7,090 nt of DNA from a bacterium UBP4_UBA6127. Its GTDB lineage: Bacteria; UBP4; UBA4092. Within the stretch, counting starts at the first letter, position 1; each line of letters starts with the position of its first letter. The notes under the pieces are model-generated. The model was given only the letters and a program-made list of their open reading frames with translations, did not search any database and was not told the DNA's origin. Positions 1 through 5,968 of the stretch are shown here, in pieces. The position numbers and the translations under genes were made by a program. The stretch is taken from contig DIVR01000016.1 in the NCBI GenBank assembly GCA_002428325.1, forward strand, positions 28,870 through 35,959, given 5' to 3'.

Positions 1-32
1 GCGTGCTCCTTAAACCACTCGGACATCTCTCC
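1..32 (-). tRNA. tRNA-Ser, 5' part only (cut by the window edge)
   Basis: Read on the minus strand from 32, the sequence fits the 5' half of a bacterial serine tRNA. It has a 7-nt acceptor strand GGAGAGA (32-26), T8 G9, a 3-bp D-stem strand TCC (23-21) that pairs with GGA (9-7), a D-loop AGTGGTTTAA containing the GG pair (19-10, with G at 20 as position 13), a linker G (6) and the 5' strand of the anticodon stem, CACGC (5-1). The 3-bp D stem and this D-arm sequence are typical of tRNA-Ser. The window ends just before the anticodon loop. The CACGC stem resembles tRNA-Ser with anticodon GGA or CGA, but the isoacceptor cannot be read here. The variable arm and T arm are also outside. It lies on the same strand as the protein genes, 86 nt after the glycosyltransferase stop, and has its own promoter. 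Confidence 0.9.
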
Positions 33-55
33 GCAAAACAAGTTTCAGAATTAAA

Positions 56-84
56 ATTATATAAAGATTATGCCTTGGGGTCAA
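56..84 (-). promoter_or_regulatory. Sigma70-type promoter of the tRNA-Ser gene
   Basis: On the minus strand there is a -35 box TTGACC (84-79, five of six consensus bases) and a perfect -10 box TATAAT (61-56), separated by exactly 17 nt. Transcription should start about 6-8 nt after the -10 box, near 48-50, leaving a leader of about 17 nt before tRNA base 1 at position 32. A strong promoter just upstream of a tRNA is expected. It suggests the tRNA is expressed independently of the protein-coding cluster. Confidence 0.85.
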
Positions 85-118
85 ACTTTTTAAATGAATA
101 CTCTTAAAAGCGTTGATT

Positions 119-1132
119 TTATTGGACAGGAGAATCTGTCCCAAAGATAGTTTTATCCATTTCAGGGGCTAGTGAGAGCAACATAAAAGGTACCATCCAG
201 ACCCAATACTGGTTGTATAGGATGGAATAATATCCAAGAAAGATAATATAAATCGCTAACATAGCCGGAATCAGGGCTATTTTCCTGAACCAGGCAATAA
301 AGTAGATTCCCACCCATAACAGTATCATGGGTATCTTTGCTGGAATTCCTACCCATTTCATGGCCATATCCAGGGAAGATATTCCTAAATGGGTATCAGG
401 AAGCCGAGTCATCGGAAATAAAACTGAATACATAAAGCCCTTAAAATTCCAGATAAGGAAAGGAAGAGATACCATAAAAGGAACAATTAGAACCCACAGA
501 AAACAAGATAACTGCCTAATAGTTCTGGTTTCTCCTTTCATTCTGAATAATCCCAACAGGTAAAGAGGGAGCATCACGATCCCTATTTGTTTAACTGCCA
601 GAGAGGTTCCCATTAACAACAAAGAAAGAATTACCTTTTTTTTAGAAAGAAAGGTTAACGATAAAACAATTAAAAATATGGCCAGTATATCAATTTGATA
701 GACAGAAATAACATAAAGGGTAAACCGGTTATAGAACCAGAATCCAGCCGCCAGAACCCCCAACCAAGTCTTTCCGGCTTTCCAGAGAAGATAAAATAGA
801 AGCCATCCCAACCCTAGTGTTAAGAGGATATTAATTCCTTGCCATAAAGCGAGAAATCGAGGGTATTCTGTAATACCGGATTTTTGAACTGCAGCTGTAA
901 ATAAGAAAAAGCCAGGAAGGTAAGTAGAATATTTATTATTAACCAGCATATTCCCTTCCAAAACTCTGGCATACGGATTCTCCCCGGACAAAATCCTTTG
1001 GCCTTCCAGCCAATCATAATAGATATCCATTTTTTCAATTTGAGGATTATAGGTTCTGGGATAGATATAGAAAACAGGCAAAGATAGCAAGATTAAGAGG
1101 ATCAGGCTCATCCAGTGAATTGATTTTTTCAT
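119..1132 (-). CDS. Polytopic GT-C-type glycosyltransferase (DUF2029/GT87-like)
   Basis: This is a 337-residue integral membrane protein with roughly 8-10 hydrophobic segments. The layout suits the GT-C fold, whose members move a sugar from a polyprenyl-phosphate donor on the outer face of the inner membrane. After a first membrane segment (about 7-24) comes an acidic loop, DIYYDW (36-41), where GT-C enzymes usually keep their catalytic Asp, followed by GENPY (50-54). Further family-like motifs are YQIDIL (145-150), a VKQIGIVMLP stretch (180-189) and NQYWVWMVPF (307-316). Donor and acceptor are unknown. I chose the ATG at 1132 because it comes directly before a normal N-terminal membrane segment and 13 nt after the fhs stop. 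The frame stays open upstream to an ATG at 1177 and a TTG at 1186, but those would overlap fhs and add a non-hydrophobic tail. No Shine-Dalgarno sequence is visible before 1132, so translation may be coupled to fhs. It could also be another PMT/ArnT-like family member. Confidence 0.75.
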   Translation of the reverse strand: MKKSIHWMSLILLILLSLPVFYIYPRTYNPQIEKMDIYYDWLEGQRILSGENPYARVLEGNMLVNNKYSTYLPGFFLFTAAVQKSGITEYPRFLALWQGINILLTLGLGWLLFYLLWKAGKTWLGVLAAGFWFYNRFTLYVISVYQIDILAIFLIVLSLTFLSKKKVILSLLLMGTSLAVKQIGIVMLPLYLLGLFRMKGETRTIRQLSCFLWVLIVPFMVSLPFLIWNFKGFMYSVLFPMTRLPDTHLGISSLDMAMKWVGIPAKIPMILLWVGIYFIAWFRKIALIPAMLAIYIIFLGYYSILYNQYWVWMVPFMLLSLAPEMDKTIFGTDSPVQ

Positions 1133-1145
1133 GCTTAATTTTAAC

Positions 1146-2819
1146 TCAAGAGAGACCGATAATTTTACCTGCCTCATCGATATCAATCGATTCAGCTGCC
1201 GGGTGCTCCGGCAGACCCGGCATTGTCATCACTTCTCCGGTATAGACCACAATAAAACCTGCTCCCACCGAAGGCCGCAGCTCCCTGACCATTAATTTCC
1301 ATCCTGTAGGTCGATTCAACTTATTAGGGTCATCGGATAATGAATACTGGGTCTTGGCAATACAAAGAGGCAGTTTATCGAAACCGTTGGCTTCAATAGA
1401 AGCAATATCTCTTTCAGCCTTAGGTTGGTATTCCACATCATCAGCCCCATAAATTTCTCTTGCCACTTTTCGGATTTTCTCTTGGATAGATTCATCAGGG
1501 GCATAAATAGGTCGGAACCGGGCCAAGTTATTATCCACCACTTCTTTGACTTTCCTGGCCAGTTCCAGCCCCCCGGCTCCGCCTTCCAGGACGACATTGG
1601 ATACTTCCACAGGGATTTTCCTGGCCTGGCAATAAGACTTCACAACTTCAATTTCCTCAGGATCATCAGAGGAGAATCGGTTTATGGCTACAATAGGAGT
1701 AATTCCGAATTTAAAAAGGTTTTCAGCATGTTTATCCACATTGGACATGCCCTTTTCCAAAGCCTCCAGGTTCTTCTTTTCATATTGTCCTTTTGCAGCT
1801 CCCCCATGCATATGAATAGCGCGTAAGGTGACTACCAGAACAGCTGCTGCAGGGGTAAAACCACCGGCTTTGCAGACAATATGGCAGAATTTCTCCGCTC
1901 CCAGATCGGTGGCAAAGCCTGCCTCAGTTACCACATAATCAGCCAGTTTCAATGCCATTCGGGTAGCCAGGATACTATTGGTACCATGAGCAATATTGCC
2001 AAAAGGCCCACAATGGACAAATGCTGGTTGGCCTTCGAGGGTTTGGACTAAATTTGGTTTAAGGGCATCTTTCAGCAACAGGGCCATAGCTCCCTGGGCT
2101 TTCAGGCTTCCGGCAGTAACCGCTTGTCCTCGCCGGTTATATCCCACCACAATACTAGAGAGTCTCTTTTTCAAATCTTCAATCCCTGAAGCCAACGCCA
2201 GGATAGCCATGACTTCCGAAGCAACGGTAATTTCAAACCCGCTTTCCCGGGGGACTCCTCCCTTGGTTCTACCTCCCAGACCAACTACAATCTGCCGGAG
2301 AGATCTATCATTCATATCCACCACCCGTTTCCAAGTGATAGTCAGAGGGTCGATATCCTGGCTGTTACCCCGGCTGATATGATTATCCACCATGGCCGCC
2401 AGAAGGTTATGGGCCGTCCCCACCGCATGGATATCCCCTGTAAAATGAAGATTGATATCTTCCATAGGAACCACCTGGGAATATCCACCCCCGGTAGCGC
2501 CTCCTTTCATCCCGAAAGTAGGACCCAGAGACGGTTCTCGAAGACAAAGCATAACCTTTTCATTCAGTTTTCCGAAGGCCTGCGCTAATCCTACTGCGGT
2601 ACAGGTTTTCCCATCCCCGGCAGGAGTCGCAGTCATAGCAGTTACTAAAATGAGTTTTCCTTCCGCTCTAGGTTCCAATTCCTTCAACAGACCCAGATGG
2701 ATTTTAGCCTTATGGGAACCATATTGTTCCAGAAAAGATAAAGAGATACCGATTGATTCAGCGATTTCCTGGACAGGTTTTAATTGGGCATTTTGGGCTA
2801 TTTCAATATCTGAAAGCAT
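1146..2819 (-). CDS. fhs: Formate--tetrahydrofolate ligase (10-formyl-THF synthetase)
   Basis: This cytoplasmic enzyme joins formate to tetrahydrofolate at the cost of ATP, giving 10-formyl-THF. It feeds the methyl branch of the Wood-Ljungdahl pathway, or purine and fMet synthesis in other anaerobes. The 557 residues match the usual bacterial length (about 555-560) and similarity is full length. Visible motifs are the P-loop TPAGDGKT (65-72), CLREPSLGPTFG (92-103, with the conserved Arg94-Glu95 pair), MEDINLHFTGDIHA (119-132), DNHI, FVHCGPFGNIAHG, KTQYSLSDD and the C-terminal MTMPGLP. The start is the ATG at 2819, preceded by GGGGGA 5 nt upstream. An in-frame TTG at 2834 sits before that site and is rejected. 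Oddities are Val410 where the Moorella enzyme, by my alignment, has the folate-stacking Trp412, and a Cys after the P-loop Thr. The stacking Phe is kept (Phe382). The gene lies 24 nt after the ABC ATPase gene; no other C1 gene is visible. Confidence 0.97.
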   Translation of the reverse strand: MLSDIEIAQNAQLKPVQEIAESIGISLSFLEQYGSHKAKIHLGLLKELEPRAEGKLILVTAMTATPAGDGKTCTAVGLAQAFGKLNEKVMLCLREPSLGPTFGMKGGATGGGYSQVVPMEDINLHFTGDIHAVGTAHNLLAAMVDNHISRGNSQDIDPLTITWKRVVDMNDRSLRQIVVGLGGRTKGGVPRESGFEITVASEVMAILALASGIEDLKKRLSSIVVGYNRRGQAVTAGSLKAQGAMALLLKDALKPNLVQTLEGQPAFVHCGPFGNIAHGTNSILATRMALKLADYVVTEAGFATDLGAEKFCHIVCKAGGFTPAAAVLVVTLRAIHMHGGAAKGQYEKKNLEALEKGMSNVDKHAENLFKFGITPIVAINRFSSDDPEEIEVVKSYCQARKIPVEVSNVVLEGGAGGLELARKVKEVVDNNLARFRPIYAPDESIQEKIRKVAREIYGADDVEYQPKAERDIASIEANGFDKLPLCIAKTQYSLSDDPNKLNRPTGWKLMVRELRPSVGAGFIVVYTGEVMTMPGLPEHPAAESIDIDEAGKIIGLS

Positions 2820-2824
2820 ACGAT

Positions 2825-2830
2825 TCCCCC
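2825..2830 (-). promoter_or_regulatory. Ribosome binding site deciding the fhs start
   Basis: GGGGGA ends 5 nt before the ATG at 2819. It overlaps the codons that an upstream TTG start at 2834 would use, so the ATG is the better start. The match to the anti-Shine-Dalgarno sequence is moderate because of one G-U wobble. Confidence 0.6.
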
Positions 2831-2843
2831 ACAAACTGCTTAG

Positions 2844-3554
2844 TTAAAATACTTCACAAGGCATGAGGACTCTGTCCTGAATTGGCTCATCCTTTTCTAT
2901 ATTGCCATCCCGAAGGAACAGCATCCGTTTGGTAAATTTGGAAATGTCCGGCTCATGAGTTACCAGCACAATAGTCCTCCCCATATCATTTAATTTCTGC
3001 AGAATGGACATAATCTGGTTGCCGGTTTTGGTATCCAGGTTGCCGGTTGGCTCATCTGCGAGAATCAGTTTAGGGTCATTGGCAAGAGCCCGGGCAATCG
3101 CTCCCCGCTGGGCCTCTCCACCCGAAAGCTTCGTGGAAACATGATTAATGCGATGTCCCAGTCCCACGGCTTCAATGAGTTCTTTAGCCCGCTTGATTCG
3201 TACTTTTCTGGGAATATTTGAATAAACCATAGGCATTTCTACGTTTTCTAAAAGGCTTAACTGGGGGAGTAAATTATGAAACTGGAAGACATACCCGATT
3301 TCCCTGTTACGGACTCGAGATAATTCCCGGTCATCAAACTGATGGACTTTTTCACCTGCTAACAGGTATTCACCTGAAGTAGGTTTGTCCAACAAACCAA
3401 GGATATGCATCAGGGTCGATTTTCCCGAACCAGAGGGTCCCATGATGGCAAGAAATTCTCCTTCTTCTACTTTCAGAGATATTCTCTTTAATACTGGGAC
3501 CTCCGATTGGTCCAGCTGATAATTCTTTGTTAGTTCTTCAATCGAGATGAGCAT
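2844..3554 (-). CDS. ABC transporter ATP-binding protein, LolD/MacB/FtsE type
   Basis: This 236-residue nucleotide-binding subunit has all the ABC ATPase motifs in order: Walker A GPSGSGKST (39-47), Q-loop Gln91 within YVFQFHNLLP, signature LSGGEAQR (143-150), Walker B LILADE (163-168), D-loop NLD (172-174) and the switch His200. The stretches MGPSGSGKSTLMHILGLLD and ENVEMPMVYS are typical of the MJ0796/LolD/MacB group. Those ATPases drive mechanotransmission-type permeases in lipoprotein release, macrolide or peptide export, or lipid extrusion. No MacB/LolC/FtsX-like permease is in the window; it must lie elsewhere or be shared. The start is the ATG at 3554, placed by GGGAGGG three nt upstream. 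An in-frame ATG at 3566 lies before that site and is less likely. The signature is slightly unusual, with QRGAIARAL where QRVAIARAL is typical. The exact substrate cannot be deduced. Confidence 0.93.
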   Translation of the reverse strand: MLISIEELTKNYQLDQSEVPVLKRISLKVEEGEFLAIMGPSGSGKSTLMHILGLLDKPTSGEYLLAGEKVHQFDDRELSRVRNREIGYVFQFHNLLPQLSLLENVEMPMVYSNIPRKVRIKRAKELIEAVGLGHRINHVSTKLSGGEAQRGAIARALANDPKLILADEPTGNLDTKTGNQIMSILQKLNDMGRTIVLVTHEPDISKFTKRMLFLRDGNIEKDEPIQDRVLMPCEVF

Positions 3555-3557
3555 ACG

Positions 3558-3564
3558 CCCTCCC
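3558..3564 (-). promoter_or_regulatory. Strong Shine-Dalgarno site deciding the ABC ATPase start
   Basis: GGGAGGG is followed by CGT and then the ATG at 3554. It lies inside the codons that would follow an ATG at 3566, so initiation at 3554 is favoured. Confidence 0.75.
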
Positions 3565-3575
3565 ATTTAATCAGA

Positions 3576-3588
3576 TTGAATGATTCAA
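3576..3588 (-). repeat. Short perfect palindrome in the gap before the ABC ATPase gene
   Basis: On the plus strand this reads TTGAAT, one central G, then ATTCAA: two 6-nt arms in perfect inverted symmetry. The single-base centre is too small for an RNA hairpin loop, so it is not a terminator. It could be a protein-binding site or chance. A second odd-length palindrome, TATCA-T-TGATA (3601-3611), overlaps the stop codon of the upstream gene. No function is claimed. Confidence 0.35.
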
Positions 3589-3602
3589 GATACAACATCA
3601 TA

Positions 3603-5447
3603 TCATTGATACGATTCCAATAGAGCTGAGGATGACAATTTTTGGTATTCCTGATGAGCTTTTTCAGCTTTAACTGTCTCTCCGGATTTCAAATAAGCCA
3701 GCCAAAGCAGTTTCCAATAAGCCGGATTTTCCGGAGTTCGAAACACAAGCGTTTCCAGATAAGGAACCGCTTGTTTCCCATTCCCCATCAGGTAATAAGT
3801 TATGGCCAACCCGAAATAGACATTTTTATCTTTACGTTTTTCTGCGCTTTTCTGAAAATATTCCAGGGCATTTTCGAATTGCCCCTGTTTCAGATAGAGT
3901 TCTGCCAAATTATACTGGGCATCTGCATGGTCGGCCAAATTGGAAGCTTTATCAAAAGATTCCATCGCTGTATCCACATCACCAAAACTCAAAGCTGTCT
4001 TGCCATTTTTAAACTCTACCTCGGCCCAGAGAGGAAGATAAAGCCAGACAGCCACCATCAGTAAAATAAGAATTATAGTGGTGGATTTTAAGATTCTATA
4101 CCAAGACGGCTGTCCTTGGGGAGAGACAGGGTTTTCCGGAGATTCAGGATTCAGAATCAAGGTGGGAACTGATAAGAATAATAAAAAGGAAAGGCAGGTA
4201 GCCGGAAGATGAAAGGGATAACTCATCATTCCATACCCACCCAAAGCAGTCATGCCCCCAATAGAACCTGCCAATAGCCAGGTGTCATTTCGATCTTTCA
4301 CTTTTTGCCATGCCTGCCAGGCTAGCCTGTAATACCAGCCCACCAGGGTCAACAGCAGCAGCATCCCGATAATGCCAGTCTCAGCCCATGCCTGCATAAG
4401 TTCATTATGGGCAGCATTAGTATATTCTCCGGCATAAAACCGATAATGAGGTTTAGCCAGAACCAGGGGAGCGACTGTATCCAGATAACGATAAGTGAAG
4501 TTACCCGTTCCGACTCCCAGGACAGGATGGGCTTTTATAATCTCAATGGTATTGAGCCATATAACAACCCGGGTACTTCCTCCCTCTTTCCATCGTTGAG
4601 ACCCAAAAGCCTGTTGGAATATCGACATGCCCCGGCCATTCCAGGAGTTGGGTATCACATAAAAGGCTGTTACCAGGATTAGGATTCCTGCCAGGAGGGA
4701 TAAACGATGAAGAATCTTTTTCTCTTGAATGCCGGTAAGCGGCCGTTTTACCCACACCCATACTCCTGCCAGAAAAATTCCTATAATCAGTCCCCCATTG
4801 GAACCGACCGAATACGTAACGATCAAGGCAGCATAGGTCAGGGCTAATCCAGCCAAAAGCAGAAGCTTCACCAGTTTTGATTCAATGGACAGATATATAA
4901 AGACCGCCAGGATAAAAAGGCTGGCAAGGAATCCCGCTACATAATCGGAATTACCTAATCCCCCGACCAAGTAGCCTCGCCAATCCGGGAGACGAGCCAT
5001 GATATCCTGTCCCAAAACATGATAATCCTGCAGAATCACCCATAAAGAGGTAAGTCCGGCAGCTATTAAAAGTCCGCTTCCCACTCTAAGAAATCTGGTT
5101 CGGTTGTTCATAACTCTCAGCACAACCAGATATAAAAGAAACAAGAATACCCATTTAGATAAATCTACAATAGCCAAGGTCAGGCTCTTAGCCCATACCA
5201 GGCTGACTCCATTCCAAAGGACCCAGATTAAAAAGGGAATCACAGCCGACTGAGTAATAAGTCCTTTTCTCCAACTTAAAGAAGGGCTTTCCCAAAGATA
5301 CCACCCGGCCAGCCATAAGGCTCCGATTTCCATCAATGCCAGTTTAGGTACAATGTAGGAATCAAAAGATGGGGGAAGCACCCATAAAGGGATTGCCAAT
5401 AATAAGGCAAAAAGTCCCCAGGAATAAAGGGTTTCTAGTTTCATCAT
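3603..5447 (-). CDS. O-antigen ligase/polymerase-family membrane protein with C-terminal TPR domain
   Basis: This 614-residue protein has about a dozen membrane segments between residues 8 and 474, then a soluble helical tail (475-614) with at least three tetratricopeptide-like repeats (for example DAQYNLAELYLKQGQFENALEYFQKS). The middle carries the Wzy_C/WaaL pattern: GLGNSDYVAGFLA (163-175), STRVVIWLNTIEIIKAHPVLGVGTGNF (residues 291-317, key residues Arg293 and GVGTGNF) and HNELMQAWAETGIIG (347-361, His347). Family members polymerise undecaprenyl-linked glycans or transfer them to lipid A or proteins; the Arg and His match residues reported as important in WaaL. In the SxxSRG-like motif that normally holds an Arg, this protein has Asn217 (SNGG). 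TPR tails occur in related ligases, some of them protein O-glycosylating, and probably bind partners. The start at 5447 is 3 nt after the Mut7-C stop. It has no Shine-Dalgarno sequence, so translational coupling is likely. A second ATG follows at once (5444). Confidence 0.9.
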   Translation of the reverse strand: MMKLETLYSWGLFALLLAIPLWVLPPSFDSYIVPKLALMEIGALWLAGWYLWESPSLSWRKGLITQSAVIPFLIWVLWNGVSLVWAKSLTLAIVDLSKWVFLFLLYLVVLRVMNNRTRFLRVGSGLLIAAGLTSLWVILQDYHVLGQDIMARLPDWRGYLVGGLGNSDYVAGFLASLFILAVFIYLSIESKLVKLLLLAGLALTYAALIVTYSVGSNGGLIIGIFLAGVWVWVKRPLTGIQEKKILHRLSLLAGILILVTAFYVIPNSWNGRGMSIFQQAFGSQRWKEGGSTRVVIWLNTIEIIKAHPVLGVGTGNFTYRYLDTVAPLVLAKPHYRFYAGEYTNAAHNELMQAWAETGIIGMLLLLTLVGWYYRLAWQAWQKVKDRNDTWLLAGSIGGMTALGGYGMMSYPFHLPATCLSFLLFLSVPTLILNPESPENPVSPQGQPSWYRILKSTTIILILLMVAVWLYLPLWAEVEFKNGKTALSFGDVDTAMESFDKASNLADHADAQYNLAELYLKQGQFENALEYFQKSAEKRKDKNVYFGLAITYYLMGNGKQAVPYLETLVFRTPENPAYWKLLWLAYLKSGETVKAEKAHQEYQKLSSSALLESYQ

Positions 5448-5450
5448 AGA

Positions 5451-5957
5451 TTAAGGGTTCAGTTCTGGTTTTTCACCCAGCAGTATTTGGATTTTTTGGG
5501 ACATCCGGTCCATATGGGTCCCGGCCCAGTAAATCCTACCACAGCCTGGGCATTGGCTGAACCGCTCTTTATGCTGATAGACATAGACCGGTACCCGACC
5601 TTCGACTTCTGCTTTTGGTACTTCGGCCAGAAGGGTATTGCATTCAAGGCACCGGGTAAACCGGTTGGTATTCACATCCAGCCCCAGTTCATCAATAACC
5701 TGCCGAAGCTGTTCAGATAAATCTTCACTTTGCAGGAATACCAGATGGTGTACTGTCTTCATTTTCAGGAAATGAGTATCCCGTGTCAGGATAGTTCGAT
5801 GGTCCCGCAGGGCTCGAACCACAATGTCCCGGTCGGAGGTGTCCCGGTAATACAAAGTATCACACCCCAAAACCCTCAGCCATCGGGCTAATTCACCCAG
5901 CATGGCATCCGCTATCATTTGGGTGGGAGGGGACTCTTTGCCGGGGGAGTCCTGCAT
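5451..5957 (-). CDS. Mut7-C-type PIN-like RNase domain protein with zinc ribbon
   Basis: This 168-residue soluble protein matches the Mut7-C family, named after the C-terminal part of the animal exonuclease Mut-7. Residues 15-80 form a PIN-like fold with the family motif ADAMLGELARWLRVLG (Asp17), DTSDRDIV (Asp42, Asp44) and the TRD of ILTRDTHF (Asp60); such acidic residues normally hold the metal for RNA cleavage. The C-terminal part is a four-Cys zinc ribbon, CLEC (103-106) and CPGC (136-139), followed by the conserved GRIYWAGTH. There is no N-terminal ubiquitin-like (MoaD/ThiS-type) domain, which some relatives carry. The RNA target is unknown. The ATG at 5957 has a near-ideal AAGGAGGG just upstream; the internal Met14 has no such site. 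The gene starts 9 nt after the tamB stop and ends 3 nt before the ligase-like gene, so it is almost certainly co-transcribed with both. Confidence 0.93.
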   Translation of the reverse strand: MQDSPGKESPPTQMIADAMLGELARWLRVLGCDTLYYRDTSDRDIVVRALRDHRTILTRDTHFLKMKTVHHLVFLQSEDLSEQLRQVIDELGLDVNTNRFTRCLECNTLLAEVPKAEVEGRVPVYVYQHKERFSQCPGCGRIYWAGTHMDRMSQKIQILLGEKPELNP

Positions 5958-5960
5958 AGA

Positions 5961-5968
5961 CCCTCCTT
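5961..5968 (-). promoter_or_regulatory. Near-ideal Shine-Dalgarno of the Mut7-C gene, overlapping the tamB stop
   Basis: AAGGAGGG is followed by TCT and the ATG at 5957. Its first two bases are the last two of the TAA stop (5969-5967) of the upstream tamB-like gene, so ribosomes ending there sit on the next start site. Confidence 0.8.

Noticed and set aside
86..110. Possible terminator after the GT-C gene
   Set aside because: The inverted repeat (CTTTTTAA with TTAAAAG) is imperfect, entirely AT-rich and lacks a GC stem plus T-run, so it is not a credible intrinsic terminator.
1133..1186. Longer GT-C protein starting at TTG 1186 or ATG 1177
   Set aside because: It would overlap fhs by about 32-41 nt and add a non-family N-terminus before a normal membrane-segment start; no ribosome site favours it.
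2820..2843. A riboswitch or leader before fhs
   Set aside because: The gap is only 24 nt, too short for any known folate or purine riboswitch.
1425..2847. Several open plus-strand frames of 69-133 codons opposite fhs
   Set aside because: They are antisense shadows of a clearly conserved gene, with low-complexity or unfamiliar translations and no start signals.
3568..3602. Possible promoter for the ABC ATPase and fhs genes (TTGTAT-N17-GATTAA)
   Set aside because: Each box matches consensus at only about three of six positions, and the start would fall on the ribosome binding site.
3642..4064. 140-codon plus-strand open frame opposite the TPR region
   Set aside because: It mirrors the real gene; the translation has no recognisable domain.
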